Below are positions 52,067 through 61,787 of a stretch of 64,000 nt of DNA, piece by piece. The position numbers and the translations under genes were made by a program. The stretch is from Synechococcus sp. RS9909 (GTDB taxonomy: Bacteria; Cyanobacteriota; Cyanobacteriia; PCC-6307; Cyanobiaceae), in the NCBI RefSeq assembly GCF_014279595.1, contig NZ_CP047943.1, positions 620,001 to 684,000 of the forward strand, read 5' to 3'. Below the pieces are notes generated by a model, which ran no database searches, was not told the DNA's origin, and saw only the letters and a list, made by a program, of their open reading frames with translations. Within the stretch, counting starts at the first letter, position 1, and each line of letters starts with the position of its first letter.

Positions 52067-53245
52067 CTATGGCAGCTTCGCCAGGGCCTCCCGCAGCCGC
52101 TCCAGCTCCTCGTCGCTGCTGGTGATGTGGGTGCAGGCCCGCAGGCAGGCGGGATCGGCCAGGTCACGGATCCAGATTCCTTCGGCACCGAGCGCCTGCA
52201 CCACCTGGCTGGGGGCGCTGGCGCTGGTCAGCGTGAAGCTCACCAGCCCGGCCGGCGGCGGACCCTCCAGCAGGGGCGTCGCCCCCGGCAGCGTGGCCAG
52301 GTGCTGCCAGAGCCTGGCGCTGAGCGCCGAGATTGTTTCCAGGCGCCGCTCGGCACTGCCCTGCTGCTCGAGCAGCTCCAGCGAGGTGCGCAATCCGGCC
52401 AGCAACGGGATGCAGCTGGTGGCGACTTCGAAACGGCGACTGTCGTGGTGAAACGGATCCGGGTCTCCAGCGATCGCCCGGCTTTCATCCTGGAGACTGC
52501 GCCAGCCGATCAGGGTGGGGCTGGCCTCCGCCAGCACCCGTTCGGAGAGGGCCACACCACCCAATCCCTCCGGACCGCAGGCCCACTTGTGCCCTGTGAA
52601 GGCGTAGATGTCGGCTGCGGCCGCGGCGTCGGCAACGGGGATCTGGCCAAAGCTCTGGGCCGCATCCACCAGCAGGTAGGGCTGGCTGGGGTGCTGATTG
52701 AGCTGCGCCGCCACCGCGGCGATCGGCATCAGCTGGCCGGTGTTCCAGAGCAGATGGGAGAGCACCACCAGGCGGGTGCGCGGCTGCAGATGGGCCGCCA
52801 GCGCCTGGAGCACGGCGGCATCGGTTTGCTTCTGCTCTTCGCGACCACCCCGGAGCTGTTGCACCGGCAGGGTGTCGATCGGCAGTCGCTGGCGTCGCGC
52901 CAGCTCGTGACAGGCGGCCACCACACCGGGGTGTTCGCAGTCGCTGATCAGGATCCGATCCCCCGGCGCCAGGGGCAGACCCCAGAGCGGCAGCACACAG
53001 CCACTGGTCACGTTCTCGCTCAGGGCGAGGCGATGGGGGGCGACGCCGCACAGCCCGGCCAGCAGGCTCCGGGTGCTGTTCACCTCGGCGCTGATGTAAG
53101 GCCAAACGTCGGCGGTGAAGGGCCCCAGCTCCTGGATGCGCTGCCAGCAGGCGGTGATCGCCTCCAGCGACGGGGTGGGCAACGGGCCCTGGCCGCCGTA
53201 GTTGCAGTAGGTCTTGTTGGCGAGGGCGGGGCAGAGGTGGCGCAT
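52067..53245 (-). CDS. Class V aminotransferase / cysteine desulfurase-like PLP enzyme
   Basis: A 392-residue fold-type I enzyme. The PLP lysine is Lys220 in YAFTGHKWACGPEGLGG, with Asp194 in LLVDAAQSFG contacting the pyridine nitrogen; SENVTSGCVLPLWGL and SDCEHPGVVAACHEL are near the N-terminus. The cysteine-bearing loop needed by true SufS/IscS desulfurases is not recognisable, so isopenicillin-epimerase-like or C-S lyase activity is possible. The ATG at 53245 gives the natural start NKTYCNYGGQGPLP; the frame stays open to 53455 across the divergent promoter. Confidence 0.85.
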   Translation of the reverse strand: MRHLCPALANKTYCNYGGQGPLPTPSLEAITACWQRIQELGPFTADVWPYISAEVNSTRSLLAGLCGVAPHRLALSENVTSGCVLPLWGLPLAPGDRILISDCEHPGVVAACHELARRQRLPIDTLPVQQLRGGREEQKQTDAAVLQALAAHLQPRTRLVVLSHLLWNTGQLMPIAAVAAQLNQHPSQPYLLVDAAQSFGQIPVADAAAAADIYAFTGHKWACGPEGLGGVALSERVLAEASPTLIGWRSLQDESRAIAGDPDPFHHDSRRFEVATSCIPLLAGLRTSLELLEQQGSAERRLETISALSARLWQHLATLPGATPLLEGPPPAGLVSFTLTSASAPSQVVQALGAEGIWIRDLADPACLRACTHITSSDEELERLREALAKLP

Positions 53246-53327
53246 CGCTCCAGGCGTCAGCGTCTGAACTGGATCATCGCTGGATCTTCGGCTTGGCAGC
53301 GGGATCAGATTGGGGTGTGTCGCGCTG

Positions 53328-54725
53328 ATGGCGATGGACGCCAAGGTGATCGTTGGCAGCGAGGAGTGGTGCGGCCTGCCCGGGATCGGCCTGCCGGCGA
53401 TCAAGGCGCGGGTGGATTCCGGTGCCGCCACCTCCTCACTCCATGCCTTCAACATCGCGCCCTTTCAACGGGAGGGGCAGGAGTGGATCAGCTTTGAGGT
53501 ACACCCGCTGCAGAGCGACCGCTCGGTGGTGGTGCGGCATGAGGCTCCCGTGCTCCAGCAGCGGGGCGTGAAGAACACCAGTGGCCTGGTGGAGGCCCGC
53601 TACGTGATCCGGGAGACCCTGCAGCTGGGGGATCAGCAGTGGCCGATCGAGATCACCCTCACCAATCGCGATGCCATGGGGTATCGGATGCTCCTGGGCC
53701 GGGAGGCGATGGTGGGGCGGGTGCTGGTGGATCCCGAGGGCAGCCATCACCTTGTCCAGTACGCAGCGCCTGAGGTGGAGGCGATGTATGCCCATCACCG
53801 GGTGGAACGCACAGGCCTGCGCATTGCTCTGCTCGCCACCGATCCCGACCTCTACAGCAACCGCCGCCTGATGGAGGCAGGAGAGGAGCGGGGCCATCGC
53901 ATGGAATTTCTGGCGATCAAGCACTGCTACATGCGCCTCGATGCCCAGAGCCCGGAGATGCATTACCGAGGGCGGGATGTGCTGGAGCGTTTCGATGCGG
54001 TGATCCCGCGCATCCGGCCCAGCGTCACCTTCTATGGCTGTGCGGTGACGCGTCAGTTTCAGGCCATGGGCCTGCAGACGCTCAACACGGCGGAAGCGAT
54101 CAGTTGCTCGCGCGACAAGCTGCTGGCCTCGCAGCTGTTCGTGCGCCACGGGTTGAATGTGCCGGTGACGGGCTTCGCCAGCTCCCCGCTCGACACGAAA
54201 GACCTGATCAAGATGGTGGGTGGGGCGCCGCTGATCGTGAAGTTGCTCGAGGGTGCCCAGGGGCGCGGCGTGGTGCTGGCGGAAACCCAGAAGGCGGCGG
54301 AGAGTGTGATCAACGCGATGAAAAGCATCAACGCCAACCTGTTGGTGCAGGAATTCATCAAGGAAGCCGGCGGCAAGGATCTCCGCTGTTTTGTGATGGG
54401 CGGCAAGGTGGTGGCGGCGATCGAGCGCACCGCGGCCCTGGGCGACTATCGCGCCAACCTGCACCAGGGCGGCAAGGCCCGGGCGGTGCGGGTGCTGCAG
54501 AACGAGCGACGTCTGGCGATCGCCGCCAGCCGGGCGATGGGCCTCGATGTGGCCGGTGTCGACATCATCCGTTCGGAACGCGGCCCCCTGCTGCTGGAGG
54601 TGAATTCCAGCCCCGGGTTGGAGGGCATCGAAACCGCCACGGGCAAAGACCTGGCGGGGCGCATGATTCAGGAGCTGGAGCGCAAGCTCGGCTGGGTGCG
54701 CCCCATGCATTCCGCTCTAGCCTGA
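53328..54725 (+). CDS. rimK: Retropepsin-like protease / RimK ATP-grasp ligase fusion
   Basis: A 465-residue two-domain protein. Residues 1-145 are a PF05618-type domain (called ATP-dependent zinc protease or RimB) with KARVDSGAATSSLHA (Asp30) and LLGREAMVGRVLVDP. Residues about 160-460 are RimK: GLRIALLATDPDLYSN, FDAVIPRIRPSVTFYG, ISCSRDKLLASQLFV, PLIVKLLEGAQGRGVVL, VQEFIKEAGGKDLRCFVMG and LLEVNSSPGLEGIE. RimK adds glutamates to ribosomal protein S6 in proteobacteria; in cyanobacteria the target is not established. The ATG at 53328 or 53334 are both possible. Confidence 0.9.
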   Translation: MAMDAKVIVGSEEWCGLPGIGLPAIKARVDSGAATSSLHAFNIAPFQREGQEWISFEVHPLQSDRSVVVRHEAPVLQQRGVKNTSGLVEARYVIRETLQLGDQQWPIEITLTNRDAMGYRMLLGREAMVGRVLVDPEGSHHLVQYAAPEVEAMYAHHRVERTGLRIALLATDPDLYSNRRLMEAGEERGHRMEFLAIKHCYMRLDAQSPEMHYRGRDVLERFDAVIPRIRPSVTFYGCAVTRQFQAMGLQTLNTAEAISCSRDKLLASQLFVRHGLNVPVTGFASSPLDTKDLIKMVGGAPLIVKLLEGAQGRGVVLAETQKAAESVINAMKSINANLLVQEFIKEAGGKDLRCFVMGGKVVAAIERTAALGDYRANLHQGGKARAVRVLQNERRLAIAASRAMGLDVAGVDIIRSERGPLLLEVNSSPGLEGIETATGKDLAGRMIQELERKLGWVRPMHSALA

Positions 54726-54747
54726 GGGTCTGAATTCATGCTGGGTC

Positions 54748-55452
54748 TTGGCATCCGTTGACTGGCTCTGGATCCTCCACCCGTTTCTGGCGGTGGTGCT
54801 GATCTATCCCCTGATCGGCATGGTGATCCGCCTGGCGCTGCAGACCCGGCAGCGACGCCTGCAAAAAACCAAACTTCCCCCCACAGTCGGCCGCGACCAC
54901 AGCGATCTGGGCCGATGGTTGTCGGCCGGCGTGGTGGTGATCGTGCTGATCGCCCTCACGGTGGTGATTGCCACGAAGGCGCCTCTGTCGGCGTTCACCG
55001 GGGGAGCCCCCCGGGCCATCCAGCTGCTGCTGGTGCTGATCGGCACGCTGGTGAGCCTGGTGGCGCTCTGGTTCTCGAAGGCGGCGGGGCTGCGTTTGGC
55101 GTTTGCCCTGATCACTTGGGCCGGTGTGCTCGGGCTCGGCGCCCAGCCGGAGGTCTGGCGGCTGTCGGATAACCCCCTGGATGGGGCCTTCTGGCAGTCG
55201 CATTACTGGGCCGGCGTGGGGGTGACGGGCTTGATGCTCTTCTCGCTCGGCGCCCGGCCCGAGATCCTGCGCGACATCCGCCTGCGACGGTTGCATGTGA
55301 GCGCCAGTGTGCTGGCGGCCGTGCTGTTTGTGCTGCAGGGGCTCACCGGTACCCGGGATCTGTTGGAGATCCCCCTGAGCTGGCAGAAGCCGGCGGTGTA
55401 TGCCTGCGATTTCGAGGCGCGCACCTGCCCGCCACCGGCTCAGAGCACCTGA
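54748..55452 (+). CDS. DUF4079 family membrane protein, second paralog
   Basis: The 234-residue protein has five hydrophobic segments and the same landmarks as the protein at 14265-14936: an early [31 protein letters not shown] and [11 protein letters not shown]. It differs in a short Cys-containing C-terminal tail ([13 protein letters not shown]). The start is a TTG at 54748. Its 3' end overlaps the convergent nfu gene by 13 bases. Function unknown. Confidence 0.82.
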   Translation: MASVDWLWILHPFLAVVLIYPLIGMVIRLALQTRQRRLQKTKLPPTVGRDHSDLGRWLSAGVVVIVLIALTVVIATKAPLSAFTGGAPRAIQLLLVLIGTLVSLVALWFSKAAGLRLAFALITWAGVLGLGAQPEVWRLSDNPLDGAFWQSHYWAGVGVTGLMLFSLGARPEILRDIRLRRLHVSASVLAAVLFVLQGLTGTRDLLEIPLSWQKPAVYACDFEARTCPPPAQST

Positions 55453-55685
55453 ACCACTTCACTCACTTCAGGGATCATTTCGCGCAACTTGCGCTCGATG
55501 CCCATCTTGAGCGTCATGGTGCTGCTGGGGCAGCTGCCGCAGGCGCCCTGCAGACGCACCTTCACCACCGGACCATCGATTTCCACTACTTCCACGTTGC
55601 CGCCGTCGGCCATCAGGAAGGGACGCAGTTCATCGAGTACCTTCTCCACGTTCTCGCTGGAGAGGGGCAGGGTTTCCGTGCTCAT
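55440..55685 (-). CDS. nfu: NifU-like C-terminal domain Fe-S scaffold (Nfu)
   Basis: The 81-residue protein is a single Nfu domain: [43 protein letters not shown] with the cluster-binding CxxC, and [12 protein letters not shown]. In cyanobacteria and plastids such proteins assemble 4Fe-4S clusters, including those of photosystem I. It stands alone, divergent from mqo. Confidence 0.95.
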   Translation of the reverse strand: MSTETLPLSSENVEKVLDELRPFLMADGGNVEVVEIDGPVVKVRLQGACGSCPSSTMTLKMGIERKLREMIPEVSEVVQVL

Positions 55686-55761
55686 GGCGGCGTTGCGGGG
55701 AAGTCAGGACAACAATCGTAGGCAGGTCCTGTGCGACACCGGCCCATAGCCTTGAACGGCT

Positions 55762-57276
55762 ATGCCGCCTGCTGTCATCGCTTTGGAACGCTACGACGCT
55801 GTGCTGGTGGGTGCTGGGATCATGAGCGCCACGCTGGCCTCGCTCCTGCAGGCCCTCGATCCCGAGCTGCGCCTGCTGCTGGTGGAGCGGCTGGAGGCGC
55901 CGGCGCTGGAGAGCAGTGCAGCGGTGAACAACGCCGGCACGGGCCATGCCGCCAACTGCGAACTGAATTACACGCCGCAGCAGCCGGATGGCACCGTGGC
56001 CACGGCCAAGGCCCTGGCGATCAATGCGTCCTTCGAGACCAGCCTCGAGTTCTGGGCTTCGCTGGCGGAGCGGGGACAGTTGCAGCCCGACACCTTCCTG
56101 CACCGTGTGCCCCATTGCAGCCTGGTGTGGGGTGATGCCGATGTGGCGTTTCTCCGGCAGCGGCATCGCCAGCTGAGCGCGTTGCCGGCGTTCGCGGCAA
56201 TGGAATGGAGCACCGACCGGGCTGAAATCGCCGCTTGGATGCCATTGGTGATGGCGGGGCGTCGCCAGGATCAGCCGATCGCGGCCACCCGGATCGCCCG
56301 GGGCATGGATGTGGATTTCGGGGCCCTCACCCGTGCCCTGCTGGCGCCCCTGCAGGCGGCCGGCTCCCTGGAGCTGCTGTTGGGCACCACGGTCACCGAT
56401 CTGCAGCGCTGCTCTGCCGCTACGGATGGGGGATCAGCTGACTGGTGCCTGACGCTGCGTGGCCCTTCAGGTGATCGCCAGGTGCAGACGCCTTTTGTGT
56501 TTCTGGGTGCCGGCGGTGGCGCCTTGCCCCTGCTGCAGCGCAGCGGCATTCCGGAAGCGGACGCCTACGCCGGGTTTCCGGTGAGCGGGCAGTGGTTGGT
56601 CTGCAACGACCCGGCCCTGGTGGAACGCCACCACGCCAAGGTGTACGGAAAAGCCAGGGTGGGGGCGCCGCCGATGTCGGTGCCCCACCTCGACAGCCGC
56701 TGGATCGATGGCCAACGGTCGCTGCTGTTCGGCCCCTATGCCGGCTTCAGCAGCAAATTTCTCAAAACCGGCTCCCTGCTCGATCTGCCCCGCTCGGTGC
56801 GACGCCGCAATCTGGTGCCGATGCTGCAGGTGGGCGTGAACAACCTGCCTCTGGTGCGGTATCTGATCAACCAGCTGCGCCAGAGCGATGCCGAGCGCAT
56901 GGAGGCTCTGCGCGCCTTCCTGCCCCAGGCGCGCCCTCAAGACTGGACGCTGTCGGTGGCCGGCCAACGGGTGCAGATCATCAAGCGCACGCCGGAGGGG
57001 GGGCGGCTTCAGCTGGGGACTGAGGTGGTGGCCGCCGCCGACGGCTCCCTGGCGGCCCTGCTGGGGGCCTCGCCCGGAGCGAGCACGGCGGTGACGATCA
57101 TGCTCGAGGTGCTGCAGCGCTGTTTCCCGCAGCGCCTGGCCAGCCCCGCCTGGAGCGAGCGTCTGCAGCAGTTGCTGCCCAGTGTGGGCCAGGACCTCAA
57201 GGCTGATCCGGCGTTGTTGGCCCGCACGCGCGCGCGCAGCGACGCTTTGCTCAGCCGTGCTCCAGCGACCCGGTGA
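55762..57276 (+). CDS. mqo: Malate:quinone oxidoreductase
   Basis: The 504-residue FAD enzyme oxidises malate to oxaloacetate with quinone as acceptor. Signatures are [117 protein letters not shown] and [24 protein letters not shown]. It is peripheral to the membrane and can replace NAD-dependent malate dehydrogenase. Its 3' end overlaps the convergent SMR gene by 26 bases. Confidence 0.97.
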   Translation: MPPAVIALERYDAVLVGAGIMSATLASLLQALDPELRLLLVERLEAPALESSAAVNNAGTGHAANCELNYTPQQPDGTVATAKALAINASFETSLEFWASLAERGQLQPDTFLHRVPHCSLVWGDADVAFLRQRHRQLSALPAFAAMEWSTDRAEIAAWMPLVMAGRRQDQPIAATRIARGMDVDFGALTRALLAPLQAAGSLELLLGTTVTDLQRCSAATDGGSADWCLTLRGPSGDRQVQTPFVFLGAGGGALPLLQRSGIPEADAYAGFPVSGQWLVCNDPALVERHHAKVYGKARVGAPPMSVPHLDSRWIDGQRSLLFGPYAGFSSKFLKTGSLLDLPRSVRRRNLVPMLQVGVNNLPLVRYLINQLRQSDAERMEALRAFLPQARPQDWTLSVAGQRVQIIKRTPEGGRLQLGTEVVAAADGSLAALLGASPGASTAVTIMLEVLQRCFPQRLASPAWSERLQQLLPSVGQDLKADPALLARTRARSDALLSRAPATR

Positions 57277-57586
57277 GATTCACGATCACCACCCCGGCGG
57301 CGATCAGGCCCATGCCGATCAGTTGGCCGGAGCTGGGCACCTGGCGATAGGCCAGCACCCCCACCAGCACGATCGCCACGATGCCGATGCCACTCCAGAG
57401 GGCATAGGTGAGGCCCAGAGGGATGCTTTGCACCACCCGCGACATCAGGGCCATCGAGGTGGCGTAGGCCGCCAGCACCAGCAAGGTCGGCAGCGGCCGG
57501 CTGAAACCCTCCGACAGCTTGAGGCAGGAGGTGCCCACCACCTCAGCGGCGATGGCGAACAGCAACAGGATCCAGGGAGAGGTCAT
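57251..57586 (-). CDS. Small multidrug resistance (SMR) family transporter
   Basis: The 111-residue protein has four TM helices and the essential proton/substrate glutamate Glu15 in [36 protein letters not shown] and the C-terminal [14 protein letters not shown] match EmrE/SugE-type transporters, which act as dimers. The substrate (quaternary ammonium, guanidinium or other cation) is unknown. The HicA gene ends 6 bases upstream on the same strand. Confidence 0.9.
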   Translation of the reverse strand: MTSPWILLLFAIAAEVVGTSCLKLSEGFSRPLPTLLVLAAYATSMALMSRVVQSIPLGLTYALWSGIGIVAIVLVGVLAYRQVPSSGQLIGMGLIAAGVVIVNLTGSLEHG

Positions 57587-57591
57587 CGGTG

Positions 57592-57816
57592 TCAGGCCTT
57601 GATGAACTCATCCACTGACACACCGGCTTGGCGAATGATGGCCCTCAGAGTGCCTTCCGGCATATCGCCCGGGTGGTTGGGAAGCGTGGTGTAGGCAGAG
57701 TCGCTCGGTCGGTACCAAATCTCATGGGAGCCAGCGGCCTGCCGATCAAAGCCAAATCCGAGTGCTTTCAATTTCTTGGCGACGTCGCGATAGCGGAATC
57801 CTGCCAGTCGCCCCAC
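57592..57816 (-). CDS. hicA: HicA-type toxin, mRNA interferase family
   Basis: The 74-residue protein matches HicA/YcfA: FRYRDVAKKLKALGF, a catalytic His31 in AAGSHEIWYRP, LPNHPGDMPEGTLRAIIRQAGVSVDEF. HicA proteins use a dsRBD-like fold to cleave mRNA. The start is a GTG at 57816, one base after the HicB stop; the frame is open further up but only through HicB. The reading is from motif and partner; activity is inferred. Confidence 0.88.
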   Translation of the reverse strand: MGRLAGFRYRDVAKKLKALGFGFDRQAAGSHEIWYRPSDSAYTTLPNHPGDMPEGTLRAIIRQAGVSVDEFIKA

Positions 57817-57817
57817 G

Positions 57818-58051
57818 TCAGACCCCAACGACCAGGGGGATGTCGAACTCCTCTTCGAGTGGAGCTGCCGGAAGTTCCTCTCCACGCTCGAGTCGAGCTT
57901 CGACCAGACGCTTGGCAAGGTCTCGGGCGATCTCCAGCGTTTCAGTGACGGTGCGACCCTGAGCCACCAGGCCAGGAATGGCGTCACAGGTGCCCAGGAA
58001 GCACCCTTCAGGGAGTCGCTCGATATGCACCTGGACCAACTGCTCGTTCAT
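57818..58051 (-). CDS. hicB: HicB-type antitoxin
   Basis: The 77-residue protein is the partial RNase H-like fold of HicB antitoxins: VQVHIERLPEGCFLGTCDAIPGLVAQGRTVTETLEIARDLAK in outline, with an acidic C-terminal tail. No C-terminal DNA-binding domain is present, so autoregulation would need another factor. Antitoxin precedes toxin here, the reverse of the E. coli hicAB order but common in this family. Confidence 0.88.
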   Translation of the reverse strand: MNEQLVQVHIERLPEGCFLGTCDAIPGLVAQGRTVTETLEIARDLAKRLVEARLERGEELPAAPLEEEFDIPLVVGV

Positions 58052-58156
58052 GGCCTGATCTGCGACCTCACCACGCTAGGCAGCAGCGCTCTGGTGGCTG
58101 CTCCCTAGGATCGCTTCACTGAAGCCGCACACCCGAGCCGGGATTTCGCCAACCGC

Positions 58157-59971
58157 ATGACCGCCGCCCCCGTCTCCCGGATCCGCAATTTCTGCATCAT
58201 TGCCCACATCGACCACGGCAAGTCGACCCTGGCCGATCGCTTGCTGCAGGACACGGGCACGGTCGCCAGCCGCGACATGCAGGAGCAGTTCCTCGACAAC
58301 ATGGAACTGGAGCGTGAGCGGGGCATCACGATCAAGCTTCAGGCCGCCCGGATGAACTACAAAGCGGCCGATGGAGAGGAGTACGTCCTCAACCTGATCG
58401 ACACCCCCGGCCATGTGGACTTCTCCTACGAGGTGAGCCGCTCCTTGCAGGCCTGCGAAGGGGCGCTGCTGGTGGTGGATGCCAGCCAGGGCGTGGAGGC
58501 CCAGACCCTGGCGAATGTGTATCTGGCGCTGGAGAACGATCTGGAGATCATCCCGGTGCTCAACAAGATCGATCTGCCTGGGGCGGAGCCGGACCGGATC
58601 AAGGAGGAAATCGAGGCGATCATCGGGCTCGACTGCTCTGGAGCGATCCCCTGTTCCGCCAAAACCGGCTTGGGAGTGCCGGAGATCCTGCAGGCGGTGG
58701 TGGATCGGGTGCCGCCGCCGGCCGATGCGGTGGAGGAGCCCACCAAGGCCCTCATCTTCGACTCTTACTACGACCCCTACCGGGGCGTGATTGTGTATTT
58801 CCGGGTGATGAGCGGCCGGATCAGCTGCAAAGACAAGGTGCTGCTGATGGCCAGCCAGAAAACCTACGAATTGGATGAGATCGGTGTGATGGCACCGGAT
58901 CAGCGCAAGGTGGAGGAACTCCACGCCGGCGAGGTGGGCTATTTGGCGGCCTCGATCAAGGCGGTGGCCGATGCGCGGGTGGGCGACACGATCACGTTGG
59001 TGAATGCTCCGGCTGACGAACCTTTGCCTGGCTACACCGAAGCCAAGCCGATGGTGTTCTGCGGCCTGTTTCCCACGGAGGCCGATCAGTACCCCGATCT
59101 GCGCGAAGCCCTCGACAAGCTGCAGCTCTCGGATGCGGCCCTGCGCTATGAGCCGGAAACCAGCAGCGCCATGGGCTTCGGCTTCCGCTGCGGTTTCCTT
59201 GGCCTGCTGCACATGGAGATCGTGCAGGAACGGCTGGAACGGGAATACAACCTCGATCTGATCGTCACGGCGCCGTCGGTGATCTACAAGGTGAATCTGA
59301 TCGATGGCAGCGAGGTGATGATTGATAATCCCGCCACACTTCCCGATCCGCAGAAACGGGAGTCGATCGAAGAACCGTATGTGCGCATGGAGATTTATGC
59401 GCCCAATGATTACAACGGCACCTTGATGGGCCTGTGCCAGGAACGGCGTGGTGACTTCATCGACATGAAATACATCACCACCGAGCGGGTGACCTTGATC
59501 TATGAGATGCCGCTGGCGGAGGTGGTCACCGACTTCTTTGATCAGATGAAGAGTCGCACCCAGGGCTATGCCTCGATGGAATACCACCTGATCGGTTATC
59601 GCCGCAACGATCTGGTGCGCCTGGATGTGCTGATCAACGGCGAGAAAGCTGATCCGCTCACCACGATTGTGCACCGCGACAAGGCCTACAACGTGGGCAA
59701 GGGCCTGGTGGAAAAGCTGAAGGAACTGATCCCCAGGCAGCAGTTCAAGATTCCGCTGCAGGCCTCGATCGGCAGCCGGATCATCGCCAGCGAAAGCATC
59801 AATGCGATTCGCAAGGATGTGCTCGCCAAGTGCTATGGCGGCGATATCTCACGCAAAAAGAAATTGCTGCAGAAACAAGCGAAAGGCAAGAAGCGCATGA
59901 AGGCGATGGGCAAGGTGGATGTGCCCCAGGAAGCCTTCATGGCGGTGTTGAAGCTGAATCAGAGCCCTTGA
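58157..59971 (+). CDS. lepA: Elongation factor 4 (LepA)
   Basis: The 604-residue ribosomal GTPase has [14 protein letters not shown] (G1), [15 protein letters not shown] (switch I), [12 protein letters not shown] (G3), NKIDLPGA (G4), and the LepA-specific C-terminal domain including [34 protein letters not shown]. It back-translocates or remodels stalled ribosomes. The ATG at 58157 gives the normal N-terminus. An intrinsic terminator straddles its stop codon. Confidence 0.98.
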   Translation: MTAAPVSRIRNFCIIAHIDHGKSTLADRLLQDTGTVASRDMQEQFLDNMELERERGITIKLQAARMNYKAADGEEYVLNLIDTPGHVDFSYEVSRSLQACEGALLVVDASQGVEAQTLANVYLALENDLEIIPVLNKIDLPGAEPDRIKEEIEAIIGLDCSGAIPCSAKTGLGVPEILQAVVDRVPPPADAVEEPTKALIFDSYYDPYRGVIVYFRVMSGRISCKDKVLLMASQKTYELDEIGVMAPDQRKVEELHAGEVGYLAASIKAVADARVGDTITLVNAPADEPLPGYTEAKPMVFCGLFPTEADQYPDLREALDKLQLSDAALRYEPETSSAMGFGFRCGFLGLLHMEIVQERLEREYNLDLIVTAPSVIYKVNLIDGSEVMIDNPATLPDPQKRESIEEPYVRMEIYAPNDYNGTLMGLCQERRGDFIDMKYITTERVTLIYEMPLAEVVTDFFDQMKSRTQGYASMEYHLIGYRRNDLVRLDVLINGEKADPLTTIVHRDKAYNVGKGLVEKLKELIPRQQFKIPLQASIGSRIIASESINAIRKDVLAKCYGGDISRKKKLLQKQAKGKKRMKAMGKVDVPQEAFMAVLKLNQSP

Positions 59972-59986
59972 GCAGGGCTCTTTCTT
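59961..59986 (+). terminator. Intrinsic terminator overlapping the lepA stop codon
   Basis: AGAGCCC (59961-59967) pairs with GGGCTCT (59975-59981) around a 7-base loop that contains the TGA stop, followed by a T-rich run (TTCTTC). It also lies just before the end of the convergent pilin gene. Confidence 0.85.
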
Positions 59987-59990
59987 CACT

Positions 59991-61676
59991 TCAAGGGTTG
60001 CGGAACTGACCAGCGCCGGTGAGTTCCACGTCGGCGGCATCGTTGCAGTAGGAGAAGTTGGCACTGGGATTGCTGGGATCGCAGAAGCCTTCGTTGTTGC
60101 CGATGCCGTTGTTGTCTTTCAGCGACTCGGGATCGATCTGGGTGTACACCCCCTTGCCTCGTTCGGCGAACAGCTTCATCCAGGGGGATTCCAGACCAAG
60201 TGCGGTGGTGAACACCTTGGCGGGGGTGGCGCGCTCATTGTTCTTGGCGATGTAGTACTCCACCGTGGGGCCGTAATCGCGGCTGCTCCAGCGGCGACCG
60301 CGTCGATCCTGGCTCGGTTCACCATCGGAGAGGAAATACACCGCATTCACGTCGGCCATCGTCATCGCTTTTTCCAATCCATTCCAGGGATCGGTGCCGC
60401 CCCAGCGGGTCACATTGCCGGCGCTGAGGGAGTTCACGAACTCCTTGGCGGATTGGTAGTGGTCCACATCACCGATGCGCACCAACCCATCGGAGGAGCG
60501 GCTCCATTCGCGGTGGTTGGAATATCCCCTTGAGCTGAAGGCGGTGAGGGTGATTTTGGTGTCGGGTGCGTTGTGATGCAGATCGGTGAGCACCGCCAGT
60601 AGTTCCTTCTGAAGCGATTCCATCCGGGTCATGGCACAGGAGCGTCTGGTGCTCTGATAGCGCTGGCCATTCCAGTAGGTGCGCTTGTCTCCATTGCCGC
60701 TGCCCCAGAGGATGCAGGCGCTCATCGAACCGGAGCCATCCACCAGGAAAGCGACGCGATCGCTGTTGAGTTCGGGGAAGAAGGCGGAGTCGATGGCGAT
60801 GCCGGTTTCGCCGTAGTTCTCGAGGCGTTTGTCCGCCCGTGCAAAGGCGGCGAGATAGAGGGGATAAACCGAGAGAGAACGGCTGCTGTTGCTCAGTTGC
60901 AGATGGCTTTCGTTGAGATTGTCGTCGTATTCCGTGCCGGTGTTGGGATCAATGAATTTCACCAACTTGTAGTTGGGATCGGTTTCAATCCTCAGGGCTG
61001 GTTCGCGATAGATGCGCTCCGGGGTGGTGTAGGAGTCGGTGCTGAAGTTTACATCGAGGCTGGAAGCAATGGCCTCGAGTTGCTTGGTTTTGTTGTTGTC
61101 TTCTGTGTCGGTGCACTCACCGCTGGCGCAGGGCATCAAGGCGATGTCATCGATCACCCTGGCAATGAAGATTTCGTCGGTTTCGTTGTAGGTGCCGTCG
61201 ATGCTGAGGGGGGCGCCACAGCGCGAGAGGCTGTAGCCCTTGCCGCTGGCGCTGGTGCTGATGCCATAAAACACCGGATCGGTCAGCTCGATCATCTTCA
61301 GGCCGAACACAGGCCGAAACACCTGGTTGCTGGCGCTCGCTTTGGCCTGGCAGGTTTGCAGCGGTGCGGCATATTGCTCATCGGCCAGGTCAAAATCCAC
61401 CCCCTGGCTGGCCTTGCTGCCATTCACCATGATGTGCATGCTGCGTTCCACTTCAGAACGGAGCAGCCGCAGCCCGTTCGTGGTGTTCTGACGCAGGCTC
61501 GCTTTGCCTTCGGCCCGATTGATCAACACGTCGGTGGAGCGCAGCGCCATCGCCCCTGCTCCGATCACCAGCACACCGGCGGCGAGCGCCACGATCGCTT
61601 CGGTGGTGCCCATGCCCCGGCAGCGCTTCGATCTGCGTTTCGGTGGTGTGTTGCGTAGGAAGGCGGGGAGTTTCAT
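59991..61676 (-). CDS. Type IV pilin-like protein carrying a von Willebrand factor A domain
   Basis: The 561-residue protein begins with a basic leader ending RCRG, then MGTTEAIVALAAGVLVIGAG. This is a class III/IV prepilin cleavage site (Gly21 before Met22) with Glu at mature position +5 and a hydrophobic helix. After a pilin-like region (about 50-300) comes a vWA domain with MIDAS sequence FLVDGSGSMS (Asp313, Ser315, Ser317), GGTDPWNGLEKA and YFLSDGEPSQD. Such a protein would be a minor pilin with an adhesin or PilC/PilY1-like function at the pilus tip. It is last in a minus-strand pilin group. Confidence 0.82.
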   Translation of the reverse strand: MKLPAFLRNTPPKRRSKRCRGMGTTEAIVALAAGVLVIGAGAMALRSTDVLINRAEGKASLRQNTTNGLRLLRSEVERSMHIMVNGSKASQGVDFDLADEQYAAPLQTCQAKASASNQVFRPVFGLKMIELTDPVFYGISTSASGKGYSLSRCGAPLSIDGTYNETDEIFIARVIDDIALMPCASGECTDTEDNNKTKQLEAIASSLDVNFSTDSYTTPERIYREPALRIETDPNYKLVKFIDPNTGTEYDDNLNESHLQLSNSSRSLSVYPLYLAAFARADKRLENYGETGIAIDSAFFPELNSDRVAFLVDGSGSMSACILWGSGNGDKRTYWNGQRYQSTRRSCAMTRMESLQKELLAVLTDLHHNAPDTKITLTAFSSRGYSNHREWSRSSDGLVRIGDVDHYQSAKEFVNSLSAGNVTRWGGTDPWNGLEKAMTMADVNAVYFLSDGEPSQDRRGRRWSSRDYGPTVEYYIAKNNERATPAKVFTTALGLESPWMKLFAERGKGVYTQIDPESLKDNNGIGNNEGFCDPSNPSANFSYCNDAADVELTGAGQFRNP

Positions 61677-61787
61677 GGCATCCGGGTCAGGGGGGCTGAC
61701 CTCGATACAGTCAGTGTGACGGGTTCAAGCGGTCTGTTCCTAAGGCGGCTGTGAACAGATTCTGAGAAGAGGCTGAATTCACGTCGT

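Noticed and set aside
58076-59674. Long open frame antisense to lepA, His/Arg-rich
   Set aside because: Its composition is that of a GC-rich shadow frame, there is no domain or motif, and the sense strand is an intact lepA.
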